Part shown: positions 56,300 through 62,974 of the stretch, in pieces
How the letters are laid out: every line of letters begins with the position of its first letter
How positions within the stretch are numbered: position 1 is the first letter of the stretch
From: Opitutaceae bacterium
GTDB taxonomy: Bacteria > Verrucomicrobiota > Verrucomicrobiia > Opitutales > Opitutaceae
Length of the DNA stretch: 62,974 nucleotides
Direction: 5' to 3'
Assembly: GCA_016794625.1 (NCBI GenBank)
Contig: JAEUGY010000052.1
Location: forward strand, 1 to 62,974
The notes under the pieces: generated by a model
What the model was told of the DNA's origin: nothing
Database searches by the model: none
What the model saw: only the letters and a program-made list of their open reading frames with translations
Program-made: the position numbers and the translations under genes

Positions 56300-57391
56300 T
56301 CAGTTCCGCTCGGAATCCTCACCGCGTGAAAGGTGCGACTTGGATTCGATGAACTCGCGAATGACTTCCATGCGTTTACGCTGGCGCTCATCGAGCTCAA
56401 TCTCGTCCGAATTGCGCTGGGTTTCGTTCTTGGCGATGGCCTTGCGGATTTTCGAAAGGGCGATGTTCTGCAGCTGGCGGATCCGTTCGCGGGTGACCTT
56501 GAACTTCCGGCCGACTTCTTCGAGCGTGAGTTCGTCGTAACCGTCGAAACCAAAACGCAGACGAATGATCTCGGCTTCCCGCGGCTCGAGCGAATCCAGC
56601 ATCGCACGGAGGTCGGCGCTCTGGGTGCGTTCCTTCAAGGCATCGAGCGGATTGAGCATGCTCTCGTCCCCCACAATATCCCCGAAGGTCGCGGAGTCAC
56701 CGTCTTCCCCGATCGGAGCATCGAGCGACGTCGGCCGGACACTGACGGACTTGAGATGAGCGACCTTGCTGGTCGGAATCTGCAACTCCATCGCCAACTC
56801 TTCGTCGGTCGGTTCGCGACCCAACTCCTCGGACAACGCCATCGCGGTGCGACGCATCTTGGCGATCTTGTCGACCAGATGGACGGGCAAACGGATGGTT
56901 TTGCTCTGATTCGCCAGCGCGCGCTTGATCGACTGCTTGATCCACCATGCGGCGTAAGTGGAGAGTTTGCCGCCCTTGCGGGGGTCAAACCGTTCCACCG
57001 CCTTGATGAGACCCAGGTTGCCCTCGCTGATCAAGTCGAGCAGCGGCAGGCCGAAGTCTTTGTAGTCCATCGCGATCTTCACGACGAGACGCAGATTCGC
57101 GGAGATCATGTGATCCCGGGCGGCCTTGTCGCCGCGGCGGATGCGTTTCGCGAGGACGATTTCCTCTTCGATGGTCAGAAGGGCTGTCTTGCCGATTTCC
57201 TGCAGATAGAGTTGCAAACTGCTCCGCTCCATAGGCGCAGCAGATTCGCGGGGAGCAGGCTCAGCTTTTTCGAGGAACGAAGGCGGAGCATCGAGCGGCA
57301 CGGCGGGGGCCTCGTCCACGAGGCTGGCACGCACGGGGGCTTCGAGGTCGTCGTCGGCAAACTTGCGAGAGGGATTGGAATGTAGGGCCAT
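56300..57391 (-). CDS. RNA polymerase sigma-70 factor (RpoD/SigA-type, short form)
   Basis: A 363-residue sigma factor. After a 56-residue acidic/Pro-rich head, region 1.2 begins at SSLQLYLQEIGK. Region 2 holds DLISEGNLGLIKAVERFDP and KLSTYAAWWIKQSIKRALANQ, region 3 runs from KTIRLPVHLVDKIAKM, and region 4 has LTLEEVGRKFKVTRERIRQLQN. Region 1.1 and the large non-conserved insert of E. coli RpoD are absent. About 45 acidic and basic residues follow region 4, which normally ends the protein. It may be the main sigma factor of this lineage or a group 2 relative. A strong terminator lies 28 bases downstream. Confidence 0.93.
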   Translation of the reverse strand: MALHSNPSRKFADDDLEAPVRASLVDEAPAVPLDAPPSFLEKAEPAPRESAAPMERSSLQLYLQEIGKTALLTIEEEIVLAKRIRRGDKAARDHMISANLRLVVKIAMDYKDFGLPLLDLISEGNLGLIKAVERFDPRKGGKLSTYAAWWIKQSIKRALANQSKTIRLPVHLVDKIAKMRRTAMALSEELGREPTDEELAMELQIPTSKVAHLKSVSVRPTSLDAPIGEDGDSATFGDIVGDESMLNPLDALKERTQSADLRAMLDSLEPREAEIIRLRFGFDGYDELTLEEVGRKFKVTRERIRQLQNIALSKIRKAIAKNETQRNSDEIELDERQRKRMEVIREFIESKSHLSRGEDSERN

Positions 57392-57538
57392 GACGGAGGT
57401 TGCGCTTTACTATGGGACACACGGCTGCCGGAAGGTTCCAGCATCGGTGGCGGATAATTAGGTGGCTAACTACTCAGCCTAAATCGGGCCACCTCTATAG
57501 AAACGGCCGATTCCCTCTCATGGTTGCACCGGACGACG

Positions 57539-57564
57539 AAAAAAAAGCGACAAGTTGGCGCTTT
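57539..57564 (-). terminator. Possible terminator after trpE
   Basis: Read on the minus strand: AAAGCG, a nine-base loop, CGCTTT, then the T-run (8 A on the plus strand, 57539-57546). The stem is short, so confidence is moderate. It lies 42 bases beyond the trpE stop. Confidence 0.5.
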
Positions 57565-57605
57565 GCGACGCGCTTCCCCCGGGCCGATCTGGCCCGCTGG
57601 CACAC

Positions 57606-59096
57606 TTAGGATTGCGAAAGACGGTTCGCAATGGCGACGGCTTTGAAGAGGGCCGAGGCCTTGTTGATGGTTTCTTGGTATTCGGCGGCCGGCACGCTAT
57701 CCGCGACTACACCGGCTCCCGCCTGAATGTGGATGCGACCATCCTTGATCAGGGAGGTGCGCAGCATGATGCACGAGTCGAGATTGCCGTCGTAGCCAAA
57801 GTAACCAAGCGCTCCCGCGTAGAACCCGCGCTGGGACGGTTCCGCCGCCGCAATGATCTGCATGGCGCGAATCTTCGGCGCACCCGACACCGTGCCGGCG
57901 GGAAACGTGGCCCGCATGAGATCGTAGGCGGTCCGACCTTCGGCGATCACCCCTTCCACCTGGGATACGATGTGCATGACGTGCGAGTAACGTTCCACCA
58001 CCATCATCTCCGGCACCGTGACGCTGCCGAAGCGACAGACGCGTCCGATGTCGTTGCGCGCCAGATCGACGAGCATGAGGTGCTCCGCCCGCTCCTTTTC
58101 GTCGGCCAGCAGTTCTTTCTCCAGAGCGTGGTCCTCCGCCACCGTCGCTCCTCGCTTGCGGGTACCAGCAATGGGTCGAATTTCGACCCGGCCGTCGGTC
58201 AGGCGCACGTGAACCTCCGGAGAGGCTCCGACGATGGCGAAGTCGCCCGCGTCGAAGATGAACATGTAGGGAGAGGGATTGACGGTGCGCAGGGCCCGGT
58301 AGAGGTCCAGGGGCGACTTGGTGAAGGGTGCCGTAAATCTCTGTGAAGGAACGAATTGAATGATATCGCCGGATCGGATGTATTCTTTGCCATCCTCGAC
58401 CGCCTGCTCAAAACGGTCCGGGGTGAAGTTGCCGGAGGGCACTTCGATGGGGCCTGGGTCAATCAACGGAGCGGGGGCAAGGGCGCGCGGTTGACGCAGC
58501 AAGCCGAACAATTCTTCGAGCTCCTTGACGGCGGCGTCGTACGCGGCAGAGGCATCACCCTTCAAATGAGCGTTCACGCAGAGCCGGACCGTTTGTTTGG
58601 CGCGGTCGAAAATCAGCAGCGAATCCGACAACATGAAGTACAGCATGGGCAGGCCCAGCTCGTCGACGGCCGGAGCGGGCACGGTCGGTTCGATGCGAGT
58701 GACATACTCATAGCCAATGAACCCGACCGCGCCTCCCGTGAACCGAGGCAGCCCGGGCAATGCGACGGGACGATGCCCGCGCATTTCCTCTTCGAGCAAC
58801 GTCAAGGGATCGGGAGGCGTCTTGACCACCTGGGTCGGTTGCCCCGGGCAGCGGATTTCCGTCGTGACCGGACCGCAGGCGAGAATCTTGCGCGGCCGGC
58901 AGCCGATGAAGCTGTAACGCGAGAGGGTTTCGCCGCCTTCGACCGATTCGAGCAGATAGGACGGGCCCGCATTCTTGAGTTTGGCGTAGGCCGACACCGG
59001 CGTTTCGAAATCCGCCATCAGATCCGTATAGACAGGGATCACATTGCCCTCGCGGGCCAGGGCAAGAAACGAGCGACGATCGGGAACGATGTTCAT
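57606..59096 (-). CDS. trpE: Anthranilate synthase component I
   Basis: A 496-residue chorismate-utilising enzyme making anthranilate, the first step to tryptophan. The feedback motif LLES is in SYLLESVEGGE. The catalytic half has IIQFVPSQRF, GASPEVHVRL, the DLARNDIGRVCRFGSV block and the GTVSGAPKIRAMQII signature. The C-terminal part (YAGALGYFGYDGNLD, and QAGAGVVADSVPAAEYQET) is complete. ATG 59096 is used; upstream frame is not conserved. trpG and the other trp genes are not in the window. Confidence 0.96.
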   Translation of the reverse strand: MNIVPDRRSFLALAREGNVIPVYTDLMADFETPVSAYAKLKNAGPSYLLESVEGGETLSRYSFIGCRPRKILACGPVTTEIRCPGQPTQVVKTPPDPLTLLEEEMRGHRPVALPGLPRFTGGAVGFIGYEYVTRIEPTVPAPAVDELGLPMLYFMLSDSLLIFDRAKQTVRLCVNAHLKGDASAAYDAAVKELEELFGLLRQPRALAPAPLIDPGPIEVPSGNFTPDRFEQAVEDGKEYIRSGDIIQFVPSQRFTAPFTKSPLDLYRALRTVNPSPYMFIFDAGDFAIVGASPEVHVRLTDGRVEIRPIAGTRKRGATVAEDHALEKELLADEKERAEHLMLVDLARNDIGRVCRFGSVTVPEMMVVERYSHVMHIVSQVEGVIAEGRTAYDLMRATFPAGTVSGAPKIRAMQIIAAAEPSQRGFYAGALGYFGYDGNLDSCIMLRTSLIKDGRIHIQAGAGVVADSVPAAEYQETINKASALFKAVAIANRLSQS

Positions 59097-59412
59097 GAAA
59101 GGAAAAGGGACCGGACACACGGCCGGCTCCCAACACGATATTGATTTACCTCGCGCTGCCACGCCTCATCCACGGCGGACGCCCACCTACTGGCGCACGG
59201 GAACCACCGGTACAGTGGCGCGAGAGCGGAGACGGCGATCCGGAAGGCTGGGGTGGGCACTGCCTGCCGCCGGACGGACGACTCCGCAACGGACCCGAAG
59301 GTCCGGTCAAGCGGGTGAGCGTCGCCAGTGAGAGTGCACATATTTTAGCGCTTTTGTCTGGCGAATTTACGTGCCGACGGAATTCTTCGGCAAGGCTTTA
59401 CACTGCTTTCTT
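59097..59412. other. Divergent non-coding region between trpE and glgC
   Basis: A 316-base region carrying promoters for trpE (minus) and glgC (plus). I see no tryptophan-rich leader peptide next to an attenuator hairpin. An AT-rich element ATATTTTAG (59339-59347) lies about 65 bases before glgC and may be its -10 region. Confidence 0.45.
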
Positions 59413-60699
59413 ATGACACTCGAAAAACGCGCGTTGGCGGTGATCATGGGAGGAGGGCGGGGAACTCGCCTTCATCCTCTCACCATGGAGCGGTGCAAGC
59501 CGGCTGTACCTTTGGCCGGCAAGTACCGCCTGGTCGACATCCCCATCAGCAATTGCATCAACTCTGGGATCAACCGGATCTTTCTGCTGACGCAGTTCAA
59601 CACGGCTTCCTTGCATCGGCATATCCAGGGAACGTACAACTTCGACGCGTTCGGCGGCGGTTTTGTCGATATTCTGTCGGCCGAACAAACGGAAAAGAGT
59701 GCCGATTGGTATCAGGGCACCGCGGACGCCGTACGTCGCAATCTGGTTCACTTCCGGACCTTCAAGCACGACTTGGTCCTCATCCTTTCCGGCGACCAGC
59801 TGTACCGGATGGATTTCAACAAGATCCTCGAGGACCATGTGGCCAACGGAGCCGATGTCACCATCGCCGCGATTCCCTTTCCTGTATCTAAAATTGAAGG
59901 ACTGGGGTTGATGAAGGTGAGTGACAACCTCGAGATCAACGGCTTCGTGGAGAAACCGAAGGATCCTGCGGTCATTCAAGGATTGACCCTCACGCCATCG
60001 CTGGAGGCCCGTCTCAAGACCCATCCCGAGGAAAAGCGCTGTCTCGCGTCCATGGGCATCTATGTGTTCAACCGGCAGGTGCTGGCGGAGGCGCTGGACA
60101 ACTCGATGACCGATTTCGGCAAGGAAGTGATTCCCAGTCTGCTCGGCAAGAAACGGTTGTTTGCCCACATTTTTGAGGGGTATTGGGAGGACATCGGAAC
60201 GGTCCGGGCGTTCTTCGAGGCGAACCTGCATCTGGCTCATCCGCTGCCGCCGTTCAACTTTTATGATCCGGCCGCTCCGATCTACACGTCGGCCCGTTTC
60301 CTGCCGGCGTCCAAGATCAACAAGTGCCAGATTGATCACGTGGTGATCGGAGACGGCTCCATCGTCACCGATTCCTCCCTGCACCGGTGCGTACTGGGGA
60401 TTCGCTCCTTCCTGGGCGAAGGAACTCACCTTGAGGATGTGATTGTGATGGGTGCCGATTACTACGAGAGCGATGACGAGATGGCCGCGAATGCCGCGAA
60501 AGGCATTCCTCATCTCGGAGTCGGCCGGAACTGCAACATCCGCAAGTCGATCATCGACAAGAATGCCCGGATTGGCGACGGCGTGGTGCTGTCACCCGAG
60601 GGCAAGGCCGATGGCACGTATGCCCACGGCATCATTATTCGAGACGGCGTCCTCGTGGTGCCCAAAGGCGTGCTCGTGCCCAGCGGTACGCTGATTTGA
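59413..60699 (+). CDS. glgC: Glucose-1-phosphate adenylyltransferase
   Basis: A 428-residue enzyme making ADP-glucose for glycogen. The nucleotidyl motif is GGGRGTRLHPLT (13-24) with KPAVPLAGKYRLVDIPISNCINSG following; the catalytic and sugar-binding region is LILSGDQLYRMDF, then GFVEKPKDP and FEGYWEDIGT. The C-terminal left-handed beta-helix (VVIGDGSIVTDSSLHRCVLG, GRNCNIRKSIIDKNARIG) is complete. Allosteric control by pathway intermediates is expected. ATG 59413 is chosen from the conserved start LEKRALAVIMGGG. A two-way terminator follows. Confidence 0.97.
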   Translation: MTLEKRALAVIMGGGRGTRLHPLTMERCKPAVPLAGKYRLVDIPISNCINSGINRIFLLTQFNTASLHRHIQGTYNFDAFGGGFVDILSAEQTEKSADWYQGTADAVRRNLVHFRTFKHDLVLILSGDQLYRMDFNKILEDHVANGADVTIAAIPFPVSKIEGLGLMKVSDNLEINGFVEKPKDPAVIQGLTLTPSLEARLKTHPEEKRCLASMGIYVFNRQVLAEALDNSMTDFGKEVIPSLLGKKRLFAHIFEGYWEDIGTVRAFFEANLHLAHPLPPFNFYDPAAPIYTSARFLPASKINKCQIDHVVIGDGSIVTDSSLHRCVLGIRSFLGEGTHLEDVIVMGADYYESDDEMAANAAKGIPHLGVGRNCNIRKSIIDKNARIGDGVVLSPEGKADGTYAHGIIIRDGVLVVPKGVLVPSGTLI

Positions 60700-60725
60700 T
60701 GGCCGCCGTTCGGCGGTGTCCCAAC

Positions 60726-60756
60726 AAAAAGCCCCGGTCTCCACCGGGGCTTTTTT
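60726..60756. terminator. Bidirectional terminator between glgC and ychF
   Basis: Stem GCCCCGGT / ACCGGGGC with a CTCC loop, flanked by five A on one side and six T on the other. It can end both convergent transcripts. Confidence 0.94.
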
Positions 60757-60764
60757 GTTTCCGA

Positions 60765-61868
60765 TCAATTGTTGAAGCGGAACAAGGCGACGTCGCCATC
60801 GGCGAAGACGTACTCCTTGCCTTCCAACCGATACTTGCCGGCTTCCCGGGCCGCGGCCGTGCTGCCCAGCCGGGTCAAGTCGTTGTACGAAACCACCTCC
60901 GCCTTGATGAAACCCTTTTCGAAGTCGGTGTGGATGACGCCGGCGGCCTGCGGTGCCTTCCATCCCTTCTTGATGGTCCACGCACGCACTTCCTTTTCGC
61001 CGGCCGTGAAGTAGGTTTGGAGCCCGAGCAAGGTGTAGGTACCTCGAATGAGCTGGGAGACACCGGAATCGTCCACGCCCAGGTCCTTGAGGAAGGCTTT
61101 GGCCTCGTCGGGTGCGAGGTCGATCAACTCCGCTTCGATCCGTGCGCTGATCGGAACGTAGGCGGCGTCGTGGTGGACCTGCACGAATGCGGCAACCTGC
61201 TGCACAAAGGGATTCTTTTCCGCCGTGGCCAGATCGCTCTCGGCTACATTGCAGGCGTAGAGCACGGGCTTGGCGCTGAGCAGCTGGAAGAACTGCAGCA
61301 TCTTCTTCTCGTCGTCCGTGCACGGGAGAATATTCGCGGGCTTGTTCTCGTTCAGATGCGGCCCGAGGCGCTCCAACAACTGCATTTCCGCCTGAGCCTC
61401 CTTGTCACCGCTCTTCGCTTTTTTCTGGGTCTTGTCGATGCGCTTGGTGACGGCATCGAGGTCCGCCAGAATTAGTTCCGTGGTGATCACCTCGATGTCC
61501 CGCACCGGATCCACGCTTCCCATGGTGTGAATGACGTCGGCATCTTCAAAACAACGCACGACATGCACAATGGCGTCCGTTTCGCGGATGTTGGCCAGAA
61601 ATTGATTGCCCAATCCTTCGCCCTTGCTGGCGCCGGCGACAAGGCCGGCGATGTCGACGAACTCAATCGCCGCCGGAATCACAACTCCCGTCTTGGCAAT
61701 TTTTTGCAGCACATAGAGCCGCTCGTCCGGCACCATGACCACGCCGACATTGGGGTCGATCGTGCAAAAGGGATAGTTGGCGGCCTCGGCCTTTCGGGAA
61801 CGGGTCAGGGCGTTGAAGAGGGTGGACTTGCCCACATTGGGCAGACCGACGATTCCTGCTTTTAGCAT
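60765..61868 (-). CDS. ychF: Redox-regulated ATPase/GTPase YchF
   Basis: A 367-residue Obg-family P-loop protein. G1 is GLPNVGKST (8-16), followed by NYPFCTIDPNVGVV, the DIAGLVAGASKGEGLGNQFL block and the NVAESD guanine/adenine-specificity position. The C-terminal TGS domain (LGLQTYFTAGEKEVRAWTIKKG, then GVIHTDFEKGFIKAEVVSY) is intact. YchF hydrolyses ATP and interacts with ribosomes and stress responses. Length matches E. coli (363). Confidence 0.97.
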   Translation of the reverse strand: MLKAGIVGLPNVGKSTLFNALTRSRKAEAANYPFCTIDPNVGVVMVPDERLYVLQKIAKTGVVIPAAIEFVDIAGLVAGASKGEGLGNQFLANIRETDAIVHVVRCFEDADVIHTMGSVDPVRDIEVITTELILADLDAVTKRIDKTQKKAKSGDKEAQAEMQLLERLGPHLNENKPANILPCTDDEKKMLQFFQLLSAKPVLYACNVAESDLATAEKNPFVQQVAAFVQVHHDAAYVPISARIEAELIDLAPDEAKAFLKDLGVDDSGVSQLIRGTYTLLGLQTYFTAGEKEVRAWTIKKGWKAPQAAGVIHTDFEKGFIKAEVVSYNDLTRLGSTAAAREAGKYRLEGKEYVFADGDVALFRFNN

Positions 61869-61971
61869 AAACGCAGAACACAGCGGTGGGACTCGGGGCT
61901 TGACAAGCCATTTGTCGCGCCGTCCTATCGACGGCTTTTCAAGTCAAATCCTGCGTAATCACTCCGCACTC

Positions 61972-62238
61972 ATGTCACTCACCATTCGCCTCTCCCGCAT
62001 CGGGGCCATTCACAAGCCCATCTACCACGTGGTGGTCGCCGAGACCCGCTCTCGTCGTGACGGCGCGGCCGTCGAAATGCTGGGAACGTATTCTCCCCGG
62101 TCGAAGGCCGCGGACGCGCTCACGTTGAAGGTCGACCGCGCCGAGTATTGGATCAGCAAGGGTGCGAAGCCCTCTGATACCGTGCATTCGCTGATCAAGA
62201 AGGCCCGCAAAGCGGCCGCCGCAGCGCCTGTCGCCTGA
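61972..62238 (+). CDS. rpsP: 30S ribosomal protein S16
   Basis: An 88-residue small-subunit protein. The pattern matches S16: LTIRLSRIGAIHKPIYHVVVAETRSRRDGAAVEMLGTYSPRS split as two segments, LRLSR-like start and VEMLGTYSPR, with the Ala-rich C-terminal helix. ATG 61972 is selected because the family begins there; the open frame upstream is not conserved. It is divergent from ychF by 103 bases. The usual downstream rimM is missing and a terminator follows. Confidence 0.96.
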   Translation: MSLTIRLSRIGAIHKPIYHVVVAETRSRRDGAAVEMLGTYSPRSKAADALTLKVDRAEYWISKGAKPSDTVHSLIKKARKAAAAAPVA

Positions 62239-62283
62239 CGATCGCCCATTCTTCCGGCGTTTCGGCCGGGGTCTGCCAGATGA

Positions 62284-62308
62284 GCCTCGGTTGTACCGGG
62301 GCTTTTTT
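62284..62308 (+). terminator. Terminator between rpsP and trmD
   Basis: Stem GCCTCGGT / ACCGGGGC (one T-G pair) with a TGT loop, followed by six T, 46 bases after the rpsP stop. It suggests that trmD has a separate promoter or is read through. Confidence 0.9.
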
Positions 62309-62347
62309 GTTGCCACCCCGCTCCTTGCCCCCGACGGCTCGACCTTG

Positions 62348-62974
62348 ATGACGATGACCTTGCATATTGATGTCATCACGCTGTTCCCGCGCATGCTCGA
62401 GGGCTTCCTGCAGGAGAGCATCCTCGGCAAGGCCTTGGAGCGAGGGTTGCTCACCGTAAAAGTTAACGATTTGCGTCAGTGGACCCTCGACCGGCACCGC
62501 ACCGCCGATGATCGGCCGTTCGGAGGGGGAGCGGGTATGGTCCTGAAACCCGAACCTGTGTTTGCCGCGTTCGAACAATTGCAGCGTCCGGGGTCGCATC
62601 GGATCTACCTGACTCCCGATGGGGTTCCGCTCAGCCCGGCCCGCGCGGAGGCCCTTTCACGCCGGGAACATGTGATTTTGTTGAGTGGACATTATGAGGG
62701 GATCGACCAGCGGATCCGCGACACCTTGATTGATGAGGAGCTGTCGATTGGTGATTACGTGTTGACCAACGGTACTTTACCGGCCGCGGTGGTGATTGAT
62801 GCCCTGAGTCGTTTTATCCCGGGCGTGTTGGGAGAGGAAAAGTCATTGACGCACGAATCCTTCACCAACAAGTTGCTCGACTTTCCTCAATACACGCGTC
62901 CCGCCGAATTCCGAGGCATGTCCGTTCCTGAAGTGCTCCTTTCAGGCAATCATGCTGAGATCGAAAAGTGGCGG
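62348..62974 (+). CDS. trmD: tRNA (guanine-N1)-methyltransferase TrmD, 3' end beyond window
   Basis: A 209-codon fragment of the SPOUT methyltransferase that modifies G37 of tRNAs reading C/GNN codons, including the tRNA-Pro(GGG) type seen at the other end of the window. Family stretches: HIDVITLFPRML, QWTLDRHRTADDRPFGGGAGMV, HVILLSGHYEGIDQRIRD and SIGDYVLTNGTLPAAVVIDA, which form the SAM-binding knot. The start is ATG 62348 with a second in-frame ATG at 62354. The gene is cut by the end of the window, not broken. It follows rpsP directly with no rimM. Confidence 0.95.
   Translation, partial: MTMTLHIDVITLFPRMLEGFLQESILGKALERGLLTVKVNDLRQWTLDRHRTADDRPFGGGAGMVLKPEPVFAAFEQLQRPGSHRIYLTPDGVPLSPARAEALSRREHVILLSGHYEGIDQRIRDTLIDEELSIGDYVLTNGTLPAAVVIDALSRFIPGVLGEEKSLTHESFTNKLLDFPQYTRPAEFRGMSVPEVLLSGNHAEIEKWR

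Noticed and set aside
59093-59341. Minus-strand frame with three Trp codons as a trp leader peptide
   Set aside because: Too long (82 codons), Trp codons are not adjacent, it overlaps the trpE start, and I found no attenuator hairpin with T-run.

Overview
The window is GC-rich, tightly packed chromosomal DNA with almost no mobile character. It most resembles a verrucomicrobium, probably near Opitutaceae. The reasons are a pilus/secretin cluster laid out like the Akkermansia Amuc_1098-1102 locus, a large three-domain IspG, rpsP directly followed by trmD without rimM, and many starts with weak or no Shine-Dalgarno sequence. This placement is inference from gene content; no tree was run. I see no phage, insertion sequence, CRISPR array or rRNA.

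Layout. 36-2071: tRNA-Pro(GGG), twin operator-like palindromes and a sodium:solute symporter. 2071-4580: VanZ-like protein overlapping ligA. 4606-7152: a lineage-specific small protein, dnaA and a 450-base upstream region with two DnaA boxes. 7153-13552: minus-strand envelope/isoprenoid run uppS-cdsA-dxr-rseP-ispG. 13633-16847: CE7 esterase, MarR regulator, msrA and an orphan CHASE3 membrane protein. 16874-22935: co-directional dUTPase, one-Cys peroxiredoxin, DUF748, cysteine-cluster protein and ettA. 23169-26954: a disordered RGG-rich protein, murA and ruvB. 26995-32426: NarL-type regulator, PAS hybrid kinase and chemoreceptor. 32750-38816: nucleoside phosphorylase, NAD-dependent dehydrogenase, and a MoxR/DUF58/transglutaminase set. 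38835-43040: pyruvate dehydrogenase pdhA-pdhB-pdhC and a Nudix hydrolase. 43158-48839: four translationally coupled type IV pilus-like genes. 48899-53798: 5'-3' exonuclease, PhoB-like regulator, hisG and agmatine catabolism (aguB, aguA). 53811-62974: lipoprotein, rpsA, a sigma-70 factor, trpE, glgC, ychF, rpsP and the start of trmD.

How the genes work together. Undecaprenyl phosphate supply is unusually concentrated: ispG and dxr make isoprenoid precursors, uppS builds the carrier, cdsA feeds phospholipids, and murA elsewhere commits UDP-GlcNAc to peptidoglycan. Information processing is represented by dnaA, ligA, ruvB, rpsA, sigma-70, ettA, rpsP and trmD. aguA and aguB together convert agmatine to putrescine.

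The least ordinary part is 43158-48839: a fused PilM-PilN-like protein, a PilO/Amuc_1100-like protein, a two-part periplasmic protein and an outer-membrane secretin, with no motor ATPase or pilin nearby. Several rho-independent terminators mark transcription units clearly, notably the back-to-back pair between rpsA and the sigma factor.
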